From positions 850,681-914,680 of the forward strand of contig CBDDFN010000020.1 in the NCBI GenBank assembly GCA_965227065.1: a stretch of 64,000 bases of DNA. The letters run 5' to 3'. The notes below the pieces were generated by a model that searched no databases, had not been told where the DNA came from, and saw nothing but the letters and a program-made list of their open reading frames with translations. Within the stretch, counting starts at the first letter, position 1. The number at the start of each line of letters is the position of its first letter. Origin of the DNA: CBDDFN01 sp965227065. Its GTDB lineage: Bacteria; Pseudomonadota; Alphaproteobacteria; SPJN01. This document shows, in pieces, positions 35,558 to 43,386 of this stretch. A program made the position numbers and the translations under genes.

Positions 35558-35686
35558 AGGGCGCTTTGCCGCACAAAAAGGCGGGTTTTGTGGGCAATTG
35601 AGGCTTGATTAGACCCCGCGAAACCCTTAGAAACGCGGGTCCAGCCGGGTGCGCCCGGCGCCGAATTTCGAATCACGAGGGCATTT

Positions 35687-36043
35687 ATGGCACGCGTTAC
35701 CGTTGAAGATTGCGTCGACAAGGTCGACAATCGTTTCGAACTCGTTCTTTTGGCGGCTGAACGCGCGCGCTCCATGTCGGCGGGTTCGCCGCTTCTGGTC
35801 GATCGTGACAATGACAAAAATCCGGTCGTGGCCTTGCGCGAAATTGCCGACGAACAACTGACGCCCGACGAGTTGCGCGAAGATCTGATCACCGGCCTGC
35901 AGGTTTATTCCGAAATGGATGAGCAGGACGATGACAGCGAAATTCATCTGCTCGAAAGCAGCGAAGATGTCGGCGACGCCATGGATCAAATGTCCGAAGA
36001 AGACCTTCTCCGCGCCCTGCAAGGCGGCGACGGCGAGGGGTGA
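35687..36043 (+). CDS. rpoZ: RNA polymerase omega subunit
   Basis: 118 residues. Starts MARVTVEDCVDKVDNRFELVLLAAERAR, the standard omega signature, followed by NPVVALREIADEQL. The C-terminal ~50 residues are acidic, as is common in alphaproteobacterial RpoZ. It helps assemble RNA polymerase. The rsh gene follows after 24 bases in the usual rpoZ-rsh arrangement. Confidence 0.97.
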   Translation: MARVTVEDCVDKVDNRFELVLLAAERARSMSAGSPLLVDRDNDKNPVVALREIADEQLTPDELREDLITGLQVYSEMDEQDDDSEIHLLESSEDVGDAMDQMSEEDLLRALQGGDGEG

Positions 36044-36067
36044 CCAAACACTGCCGGAGGCTGACGC

Positions 36068-38263
36068 ATGATCCGGCAGTATGAATTGGTTGAACGCGTG
36101 CGGGATTATGATCCCAAGTGCGATGAAACCCTTCTGAACAAAGCCTATGTTTTTGCCATGCGCGCCCATGGCAACCAGACGCGCGCATCCGGCGACCCCT
36201 ATTTTTCCCATCCGCTTGAAGTGGCCGGCATCCTGACCGACCTCAAGCTTGATTCGGCCACCATTGCGACAGCCTTGTTGCATGACACGGTGGAAGACAC
36301 GCTGGCGACCTCTGAAGAGATCAATCGCGAATTCGGCGAAGAAGTCGGCGCCATGGTCGATGGCGTCACCAAGCTTTCCCAGATCGAACTCAGCTCCGAA
36401 AGCGCCAAGCAGGCCGAAAATTTCCGCAAGCTGCTGATTGCCATGTCGCGTGATCTGCGCGTTTTGCTCGTCAAGCTGGCAGACCGTTTGCACAATATGC
36501 GCACGCTCGACTTTGTGCCAAAGCCTGAAAAGCGAAAGCGCATTGCCCTTGAAACCATGGAAATCTATGCGCCGCTGGCCGGCCGTATCGGTATGCATGA
36601 GATGCGCGAGGAGCTGGAAGACCTTGCCTTCATGCAGCTCAATGCCGATGCGCGCACCTCGATCCTCAACCGGCTGACCTTTTTACGTGACAGGTCGGGC
36701 GACATTATCGGCCGCATTCGCGACGATATGCGCCGGGTGTTGAAGGAACACGGGGTCGATGCAGAAGTGTTCGGCCGGGAAAAAAGGCCTTTTTCGATCT
36801 GGCGCAAGATGGAAACCAAGGACATCTCGTTTGAGCAATTGTCCGATGTGTTCGGCTTTCGCGTGTTGGTCGATGAAGAAGCCGATGTCTACACCGCGCT
36901 GGGGGTCATTCACGGGACCTGGCGGATGGTGCCGGGCCGGTTCAAAGACTATATGTCGACGCCCAAGCGCAATGGCTATCGCTCCATCCACACCACGGTA
37001 ATCGGGCCCGAACGGCAGCGCGTTGAAATCCAGATCCGCACCCATGCCATGCATGATGTCGCCGAACGCGGTCTTGCCGCCCATTGGCGCTACAAGGAAC
37101 TGGCGGGCAGCCAGCCTGAACGGCTCAGCCATTCCGAAGAAGATGCCTATCGCTGGCTGCGGAGCCTTGTCGAACTGGTCGAGCATGCCGACACGGCTGA
37201 AGAGTTTTTGGAACACACCAAGCTGGAAATGTTTCTCGATCAGGTGTTCTGCTTTACCCCGCGGGGGGATTTGATTGCCCTGCCGCGCGGCGGCACGCCA
37301 ATCGACTTTGCCTATGCCGTCCATACCGACGTTGGCGACACCTGCGTGGGGGCCAAGATCAATGGCCGCCGTATGCCGCTCAGAACCCGGCTGAACAATG
37401 GCGATCAGGTCGAAATCATCCGCTCCAAGACCCAAAAGCCAAACCCCGAATGGGAGCATTTCGCGGTCACAGGCCGGGCGCGCAGCGCCATCCGCCGCTT
37501 CACCCGCGCCGAGGAAAAAGCGCAATATCGCGCCTTGGGCCGCCAGCTGATCGAACATGCCGCGCGGCGCGAGGATCTAGAGGTCACCGACAAAGGATTG
37601 CGGGCGATCGCCACCCGCTTCAAGCTCGACACCGCCGATGATGTTTTGATCGCCATCGGCAAAGGCGAGGTCGGCTCGATGGATGCGCTTGAGGCCATGT
37701 TCCCGGGCCTGCGCCTCAAAACCGCCGCCCGCTGGTTCATGACCGGGGGGCGCCGGTCGATCAAATCCAGGGCCGTCAATGGCGCGCCTGTTCCCGGCGG
37801 CATCCCGATCAAGGGGCTGTTGCCGGGGCTGGCAGTGCATTACGCCACCTGCTGTCATCCGCTTCCCGGTGACCGCATTGTCGGCATTTTAACCGAAGGC
37901 AAGGGCGTGCGGGTGCACACCATTGATTGTGCCGAACTCGCCAAGGAAGAGGCCGATCAGGAAACCTGGCTTGATTTGAGCTGGCAGGCGGCGGCTGAAA
38001 TTGCCAGCGGCACCAATCATATTGGCCGCATCAAAGGTGTGCTGCTGAACGAGACCGGCTCGCTTGGCCAGTTCTGTACGGTGATCGGCCGGGCTGACGG
38101 CAATATCACCAATTTGAAGATCGGCGAACGCACCCCAGATTATTTTGAGATTGAAGTGGATGTGGAAGTGCGTGACGCCAAACATCTGATGGATATTATG
38201 GCCGCGCTTCGGGCCATTGAAACGGTCACAAGCATGGAACGTGTGCGCCAGGTTGGGGGATAA
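36068..38263 (+). CDS. spoT: Bifunctional (p)ppGpp synthetase/hydrolase, Rsh
   Basis: 731 residues with full RSH architecture: HD hydrolase domain (~25-180, HDTVEDT with catalytic His/Asp), synthetase domain (~230-340, RFKDYMSTPKRNGYRSIHTT), TGS domain (~395-455, FTPRGDLIALPRGGTPIDFA), a conserved-cysteine region (HYATCCHPLPGDRIVG), and a C-terminal ACT domain. The intact HD motif indicates that it both makes and degrades (p)ppGpp, as usual for the single Rsh of alphaproteobacteria. GGAGG precedes ATG 36068. pyrE follows three bases after the stop. Confidence 0.95.
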   Translation: MIRQYELVERVRDYDPKCDETLLNKAYVFAMRAHGNQTRASGDPYFSHPLEVAGILTDLKLDSATIATALLHDTVEDTLATSEEINREFGEEVGAMVDGVTKLSQIELSSESAKQAENFRKLLIAMSRDLRVLLVKLADRLHNMRTLDFVPKPEKRKRIALETMEIYAPLAGRIGMHEMREELEDLAFMQLNADARTSILNRLTFLRDRSGDIIGRIRDDMRRVLKEHGVDAEVFGREKRPFSIWRKMETKDISFEQLSDVFGFRVLVDEEADVYTALGVIHGTWRMVPGRFKDYMSTPKRNGYRSIHTTVIGPERQRVEIQIRTHAMHDVAERGLAAHWRYKELAGSQPERLSHSEEDAYRWLRSLVELVEHADTAEEFLEHTKLEMFLDQVFCFTPRGDLIALPRGGTPIDFAYAVHTDVGDTCVGAKINGRRMPLRTRLNNGDQVEIIRSKTQKPNPEWEHFAVTGRARSAIRRFTRAEEKAQYRALGRQLIEHAARREDLEVTDKGLRAIATRFKLDTADDVLIAIGKGEVGSMDALEAMFPGLRLKTAARWFMTGGRRSIKSRAVNGAPVPGGIPIKGLLPGLAVHYATCCHPLPGDRIVGILTEGKGVRVHTIDCAELAKEEADQETWLDLSWQAAAEIASGTNHIGRIKGVLLNETGSLGQFCTVIGRADGNITNLKIGERTPDYFEIEVDVEVRDAKHLMDIMAALRAIETVTSMERVRQVGG

Positions 38264-38266
38264 GTG

Positions 38267-38854
38267 ATGGACCGCGAAACAGTGTTGAATGAATTCCGCG
38301 ATGCAGGCGCCTTGCTTGAAGGCCATTTTATCCTGTCATCGGGGTTGCGCAGCCCGGTCTATCTGCAATGCGCGCGCGTGCTGATGGACCCCAAACGGGC
38401 TGACCGTCTTTGCGGGGCGCTCGCCGACAAGGTGCGCGAGGCAATCGGCACGGACTTTGCCTGCACTGTGGCACCGGCCATGGGCGGCGTGATTGTCGGT
38501 TATGAGATGGCGCGCCAATTGGGTGTGCCGGGCCTGTTTACCGAACGGGTGGATGGCAGCTTCCAGTTTCGCCGCGGCTTTGGGCTCGAACCGGGCACCA
38601 AGGTCTTGATGGTGGAAGATGTTGTCACGACGGGCCTGTCGAGTCGGGAATGCATTGCCGCCATCGAAGCCGCCGGCGGTGACGTTGTGGCCGAATGCTG
38701 CCTGATTGACCGCTCAAACGGAACCGCCGATGTCGGTGTGCCACTGGTTCCGCTGGTGGCGCTTGATGCACCCACCTATGAAGTCGCCAATCTGCCTGAT
38801 GACCTCAAAGCCATCGAAGCGGTCAAACCCGGCAGCCGGGGACTGAAAGCATGA
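38267..38854 (+). CDS. pyrE: Orotate phosphoribosyltransferase
   Basis: 195 residues. PRPP-binding motif VLMVEDVVTTGLSSRE, the N-terminal GHFILSSGLRSPVYLQCARV and APAMGGVIVGYEMAR are typical of the short PyrE form. It makes OMP in pyrimidine synthesis. ATG 38267 is chosen over GTG 38264, with GGGGGA at a good distance. Its stop overlaps the pdxJ start as ATGA. Confidence 0.95.
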   Translation: MDRETVLNEFRDAGALLEGHFILSSGLRSPVYLQCARVLMDPKRADRLCGALADKVREAIGTDFACTVAPAMGGVIVGYEMARQLGVPGLFTERVDGSFQFRRGFGLEPGTKVLMVEDVVTTGLSSRECIAAIEAAGGDVVAECCLIDRSNGTADVGVPLVPLVALDAPTYEVANLPDDLKAIEAVKPGSRGLKA

Positions 38855-39594
38855 GCTATTTGCGTCTAGGGGTGAACATCGATCATGTCGCCACCATTCG
38901 CAATGCGCGCGGCGGTGCCCACCCTGATCCGGTCGCGGCGGCTGAACTCGCGGTCAAGGCGGGGGCCGACGGCATTACGGCCCATTTGCGCGAAGATCGC
39001 CGTCACATTTCCGATGAGGACATAGAAAAACTCGCCAGCGGGCTGAACAAGCCGCTTAATCTTGAAATCGCCGCCACCGACGAGATGCGCGCGGTAGCCC
39101 TGCGTCACAAGCCCCATGCCGCCTGTATTGTGCCGGAAAAACGCGAAGAGCTGACCACCGAAGGCGGGCTCGATGTCGCTGCCGGTCACAATCATCTCGC
39201 CCCTTTCGTGACCGATTTGAAAGAGGCGGGCATCCGCGTGTCTTTGTTTGTGGATCCCGACAAGGTCCAGCTGGCCGTGTCCCGCGCCCTTGGTGCCGAC
39301 ATTGTTGAGCTTCACGCCGGGGCTTATTGCGAGGCGGTCAATGACGGCCACACCGAAGACGCCAAACGCGAACTTGACCGGCTGATTGAAGCCGCAGCGG
39401 AAGCCCATGCGCTGGGCCTTGAAGTTCATGCCGGACACGGCATCACCTTTGACAGCGTCAAACCCGTGGCGGCCATCCCCGAAATTGTCGAGCTCAATAT
39501 CGGGCATTTTCTTGTCGGTGAGGCGATCTTCACCGGGCTTGAAACGGCGATCAAAACCATGCGGACGCTGATGGATGAGGCGCGAAACCGATGA
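38851..39594 (+). CDS. pdxJ: Pyridoxine 5'-phosphate synthase
   Basis: 247 residues. Begins with LRLGVNIDHVATIRNARGG, then ADGITAHLREDRRHI and LEVHAGHGI, the classic PdxJ motifs with the catalytic His and Glu residues. It condenses 1-deoxyxylulose 5-phosphate with aminoacetone phosphate. Four-base overlaps with pyrE and acpS indicate tight translational coupling in the operon. Confidence 0.97.
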   Translation: MSYLRLGVNIDHVATIRNARGGAHPDPVAAAELAVKAGADGITAHLREDRRHISDEDIEKLASGLNKPLNLEIAATDEMRAVALRHKPHAACIVPEKREELTTEGGLDVAAGHNHLAPFVTDLKEAGIRVSLFVDPDKVQLAVSRALGADIVELHAGAYCEAVNDGHTEDAKRELDRLIEAAAEAHALGLEVHAGHGITFDSVKPVAAIPEIVELNIGHFLVGEAIFTGLETAIKTMRTLMDEARNR

Positions 39595-40028
39595 TTGTGC
39601 TCGGCATGGGTCATGACATGATCGACATCAACCGGATCGAAAAGACGCTGGAACGATTCGGGGAGCGCTACACACACCGCATTTTCACTGAAATTGAACG
39701 GCAAAAATCCGACCGGCGGCTCAAACGCGCGGCAAGTTATGCCAAACGCTTTGCCGCCAAGGAGGCATGTTCCAAAGCGCTCGGCACGGGTTTTCGCAAA
39801 TCGGTCTATTGGCGTGACCTTGAAGTGGTCAATTTGCCCGGAGGCAAGCCCACCATGCGGCTTCACAATGGGGCAGGGCGGCGGCTGGCGGATATGACCC
39901 CGGCCGGGTTTGTGACCCAGATTGCGCTGACCATCACCGATGATGACCCCTGGGCGCAGGCCCATGTGCTGATCACGGCGGTTCCCCAAGAGCTTGCCGC
40001 GCGCGCCGGGCTCATTTCGCCCTCTTGA
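39591..40028 (+). CDS. acpS: Holo-[acyl-carrier-protein] synthase
   Basis: 145 residues. GMGHDMIDINRIEKTL carries the magnesium-binding Asp where most AcpS proteins read GIGTDIVEI, and RFAAKEACSKALGTG holds the second metal-binding Glu. It transfers phosphopantetheine from CoA to acyl carrier protein. Overlaps the pdxJ stop as ATGA, in the common pdxJ-acpS-lepB order. The tail after ~residue 125 is slightly longer than in enteric AcpS. Confidence 0.95.
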   Translation: MIVLGMGHDMIDINRIEKTLERFGERYTHRIFTEIERQKSDRRLKRAASYAKRFAAKEACSKALGTGFRKSVYWRDLEVVNLPGGKPTMRLHNGAGRRLADMTPAGFVTQIALTITDDDPWAQAHVLITAVPQELAARAGLISPS

Positions 40029-40088
40029 CAGTGGCCCGCTTGGCCCGCTCTATCCCCGCCATTGGAAACGACGAAAAAGACAGATCAC

Positions 40089-40826
40089 ATGGTCGAAGGC
40101 ACCGTTAAGAAATCAAGCTGGTGGGACGATTGGGGCAAGACGATCCTGTACGCGGTTTTGATCGCGCTGGTGATCCGCGCGACGCTGTTTCAGCCGTTCA
40201 ATATTCCCAGTTCAAGCATGAAGCCGACCTTGCTGATCGGCGATTATCTGTTTGTAGCCAAATATGCTTACGGCTATTCCAAACACTCATTGCCCTTCAG
40301 TCCGCCCATTTTCGATGGCCGCATCATGGGCTCTCAGCCGGAGCGCGGCGATGTCGTGGTGTTCAAAACCCCGCGCGACAATCGCACCGACTATATCAAG
40401 CGGGTGATCGGCCTGCCCGGTGATACCGTCCAGATGATTGACGGCGCGCTTTATCTCAATGGCCAGAAAGTGCCGCGGGTTCAGATCGAGGATTTCGAAT
40501 TGTCCGACGGCGAGGGTGGCACCCAGATGGTGACACGCTATCGCGAAACCCTGCCCAATGGCGTGACCTATGAAACGCTTGATCTGAAGCGCAATGTGTC
40601 GGTCGACAATACGCGGTTGTTCACCGTTCCCGACGGGCATTATTTCATGGTGGGTGACAATCGCGACAACAGCCAGGACAGTCGCGCCTTTGGCGGGCTG
40701 GGCATGGTGCCGGCGGAAAATCTGGTCGGTAAGGCGGTGTTCCGCTGGCTCGCCACCAAGGATGGGGCGCCTTTCTTTGCCGTGTGGGCCTGGCGCTTTG
40801 AGCGCATGTTTGAAACGATCCACTGA
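40089..40826 (+). CDS. lepB: Signal peptidase I
   Basis: 245 residues from ATG 40089; TTG 40062 would add nine residues. One N-terminal membrane helix (~17-35), catalytic Ser 43 in NIPSSSMKPT, catalytic Lys 104 in DYIKRVIGLPGD, and GDNRDNSQDSR. It cleaves signal peptides of exported proteins at the periplasmic face, and so should process the many secreted proteins in this window. rnc follows after two bases. Confidence 0.96.
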   Translation: MVEGTVKKSSWWDDWGKTILYAVLIALVIRATLFQPFNIPSSSMKPTLLIGDYLFVAKYAYGYSKHSLPFSPPIFDGRIMGSQPERGDVVVFKTPRDNRTDYIKRVIGLPGDTVQMIDGALYLNGQKVPRVQIEDFELSDGEGGTQMVTRYRETLPNGVTYETLDLKRNVSVDNTRLFTVPDGHYFMVGDNRDNSQDSRAFGGLGMVPAENLVGKAVFRWLATKDGAPFFAVWAWRFERMFETIH

Positions 40827-40828
40827 TC

Positions 40829-41503
40829 ATGGCTGATCCGCTTGCCGCGTTGGAAAAGGTTCTGGGCCATCACTTTGATGATCAGGAGCTTTTGCGCGAG
40901 GCGTTGACCCATGCTTCGGTCACCCGCTCCAAGGCAGAACGCGACAATGAACGGCTCGAATTTCTCGGCGACCGTGTGCTGGGTCTTCTGGTGTCGGAAC
41001 GCCTGATCAAACAGTTTCCAGATGACAGTGAAGGGCCGCTCGCCAACCGCTTGAATGCGCTGGTGCGCAAGGAAACCTGCGCCGAGGTAGGACAGATGCT
41101 GGGGCTTGATACCGCGCTGAAACTTGGCCGGTCTGAAGACGGCCCCGTCAAGCCCGCTTTGGTGGCCGATGCGTGTGAAGCGGTGCTTGGCGCGCTTTAT
41201 CTCGATGGCGGGTTGGATGCGGTTGAAACCCTGTTTGAACGCTTCTGGCTGCCTCTGTTTGAGCGGGTGATCGAAGAGCCCAAGGATTGCAAGACCGCGT
41301 TGCAGGAATTTGTGCAAGCCCGCGGTGCGCCCGTGCCGGTTTACAAGGTGGCTGAACGCAGCGGGCCTGATCACGCGCCGATCTTTATCATTGAAGTGGC
41401 GATTGATGGCTTTGCCCCGGCGCGCGGAACGGGAAAATCCAAGCGGGCAGCTGAACAAGCGGCCGCCAAAGCCATGCTGGCGACGATTGGAGATCAGTCA
41501 TGA
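40829..41503 (+). CDS. rnc: Ribonuclease III
   Basis: 224 residues. Catalytic signature ERLEFLGDRVLGLL (41-54) in the N-terminal endonuclease domain with the later VADACEAVLGALY, and a C-terminal double-stranded-RNA-binding domain (~155-222, TALQEFVQARGAPVPVY). It cuts double-stranded RNA in rRNA maturation and regulation. Overlaps era by four bases (ATGA). Confidence 0.97.
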   Translation: MADPLAALEKVLGHHFDDQELLREALTHASVTRSKAERDNERLEFLGDRVLGLLVSERLIKQFPDDSEGPLANRLNALVRKETCAEVGQMLGLDTALKLGRSEDGPVKPALVADACEAVLGALYLDGGLDAVETLFERFWLPLFERVIEEPKDCKTALQEFVQARGAPVPVYKVAERSGPDHAPIFIIEVAIDGFAPARGTGKSKRAAEQAAAKAMLATIGDQS

Positions 41504-42393
41504 AATGCGCAATTGTCGCCCTGATCGGCGCGCCGAATGCCGGCAAGTCCACCCTGATCAATCAGATGGTGGGCGCCAAGGTTTCGATCGTTACCCACAA
41601 GGTGCAGACCACGCGCGCCCGCGTGCGCGGCGTCGCGGTCGAAGGTGAAACCCAATTGGTGCTGGTGGACACACCGGGCATTTTTGCACCGCGCCGCATG
41701 CTCGACCGCGCCATGGTGCGCACCGCCTGGTCGGAAGCCGGAGATGCTGATCAGATCGTTCTTCTCATCGATGCCCAAAAGGGTGTCACCGAGGAAGTCG
41801 AAGCGATCTTAAGCGGGCTTGTAAAATCAGAACGCCGTGCGCTTGTGGCGCTGAACAAGATTGACCGCATCAAGCGCGAAAAACTGCTCGAGCTGACCCA
41901 GGATCTGTCGGCGCGGGATTTGTTTGATGAGATTTTCATGATCTCGGCGCTGACCGGGGATGGGGTGAGCGATCTGTTCGGCCATCTGGTGGCACAAGCG
42001 GGCGCGGGGCCGTGGCTTTTCCCCGAAGATCAGCTGTCGGACATGCCGCAACGCCTTTTGGCGGCCGAGGTCACCCGCGAAAAACTCTATCTGCGCCTTC
42101 ATCAGGAATTGCCTTACGCATCCAGCGTTGAGACCCTGCAATATGAAGAACGCAAAGACGGCTCGATCCGCATCGACCAGACGGTCTTTGTCGAACGCGA
42201 CAGCCAGAAAGGTATTGTCCTTGGCAAGGGAGGCCAGACCTTGAAACAGATCGGTCAGGAAGCCCGCGAAGAGCTGACCGACCTGCTCGGCCAGACGGTG
42301 CATCTGTTCATTCACGTCAAGGTCCGCGAAGGCTGGGCGCATGAAGCCGAACGTCTGCGCGAAATCGGGCTCGACGTTACCGATCTGTCGTGA
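41500..42393 (+). CDS. era: GTPase Era
   Basis: 297 residues. G1 GAPNAGKST (8-16), G3 DTPG, G4 NKID, and a C-terminal KH domain with KGIVLGKGGQTLKQIGQEAR. Era binds the 3' end of 16S rRNA and aids 30S maturation. The rnc-era-recO order is widely conserved; here a small Pmp3-like gene lies between era and recO. Confidence 0.97.
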   Translation: MKCAIVALIGAPNAGKSTLINQMVGAKVSIVTHKVQTTRARVRGVAVEGETQLVLVDTPGIFAPRRMLDRAMVRTAWSEAGDADQIVLLIDAQKGVTEEVEAILSGLVKSERRALVALNKIDRIKREKLLELTQDLSARDLFDEIFMISALTGDGVSDLFGHLVAQAGAGPWLFPEDQLSDMPQRLLAAEVTREKLYLRLHQELPYASSVETLQYEERKDGSIRIDQTVFVERDSQKGIVLGKGGQTLKQIGQEAREELTDLLGQTVHLFIHVKVREGWAHEAERLREIGLDVTDLS

Positions 42394-42403
42394 GGCGCGC
42401 GCG

Positions 42404-42616
42404 ATGAGCACACTCCGCGAACGCCAGCTGATTTGCACCATCTATCTGCCTGCGGCCGTGTTTTTCAGCATCGGAAAACCATTGTCGGGTCTTGCCGCCT
42501 TGGTGCTGCAACTGACCATATTGCTGTGGGTTCCTGCCAGCCTGTGGTCGATCAAGGCCTTGCAGGCGCATGACATGGCACGGATGATCGCCAAGGCGCG
42601 GGCGGAGCGGGAGTGA
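42404..42616 (+). CDS. Small two-helix membrane protein, Pmp3/YqaE-like
   Basis: 70 residues from ATG 42404. Two hydrophobic helices: ICTIYLPAAVFF, GKPLSG turn, then LQLTILLWVPASLWSI. This resembles the Pmp3/YqaE family, whose small proteins affect membrane potential, but the match is loose. An extension overlapping era is rejected. It lies between era and recO on the same strand. Confidence in the family is moderate, in the gene itself fair. Confidence 0.55.
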   Translation: MSTLRERQLICTIYLPAAVFFSIGKPLSGLAALVLQLTILLWVPASLWSIKALQAHDMARMIAKARAERE

Positions 42617-42623
42617 ACCAGCC

Positions 42624-43379
42624 ATGGTCGACTGGACCGACACCGGTATCATCCTGTCCGTCCGTCCCCATGGCGAAACTTCGGCCATTGTCGAGCTGTT
42701 AACAAAGACCCATGGCCGCCATGCCGGACTGGTCCGGGGCGGGCGTTCCAAAACAAGACGCGGCATGCTGCAGCCAGGCAATGAAGTGCGGGCCGAATGG
42801 CGCGCAAGGCTGGCCGAACATCTGGGGGCCTATACGCTTGATCTGATTCGCGACCGCAGCTCGGTTTTTCTGGATGACGCCGACCGGCTGGCGGGACTGA
42901 CGGCGGCCTGTTCCTTGGTGAGTGTCTTGTTGCCTGAGCGGGAGCCGCACAGCGCGATCTCAGAGGGTCTCAGCGCGCTGATCTCGGCGATTGATGAAAC
43001 CCCCAACTGGCCTGCCGGACTGGTGCGGTTTGAACTTGGGGTGCTGGCCGAGTTGGGCTTTGGCCTTGATCTTACGGCATGCGCCGCGACGGGAACCACC
43101 AATGATCTCATTTTCGTGTCGCCCAAAACGGGGCGGGCAGTGTGTGCTGAGGCCGGATCACCCTATAAGGAGCGCATGCTGGCATTGCCGGGCTTCTTGC
43201 GGCCCCATGCCAACACGCCGCCTGATATCTCGCAGGCGCTGCAGGGGTTGCAACTGACGGGATATTTCATCAAGCGCGAATTGCTCGACCCTCATGGGGC
43301 AAGCTTGCCTGCCGCGCGTGAAAGATTGATCGAACGGCTCAAACGCCGCACAGGTGAAACCCCGCCGAATCGGCTATAG
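42624..43379 (+). CDS. recO: DNA repair protein RecO
   Basis: 251 residues. N-terminal OB fold (TGIILSVRPHGETSAIVELLT, HAGLVRGGRSK) and a helical C-terminal domain (ELGVLAELGFGLDLTACAATG). The usual zinc cysteines are reduced to Cys 153 and a few others, as in many alphaproteobacteria. RecO loads RecA onto SSB-coated DNA with RecR. parC begins seven bases after the stop. Confidence 0.94.
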   Translation: MVDWTDTGIILSVRPHGETSAIVELLTKTHGRHAGLVRGGRSKTRRGMLQPGNEVRAEWRARLAEHLGAYTLDLIRDRSSVFLDDADRLAGLTAACSLVSVLLPEREPHSAISEGLSALISAIDETPNWPAGLVRFELGVLAELGFGLDLTACAATGTTNDLIFVSPKTGRAVCAEAGSPYKERMLALPGFLRPHANTPPDISQALQGLQLTGYFIKRELLDPHGASLPAARERLIERLKRRTGETPPNRL

Positions 43380-43386
43380 ATCAGAC

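Noticed and set aside
35558..35686. Possible small RNA or riboswitch before rpoZ
   Set aside because: Only an imperfect short stem was found; nothing matches a known riboswitch and no transcript signals are visible.
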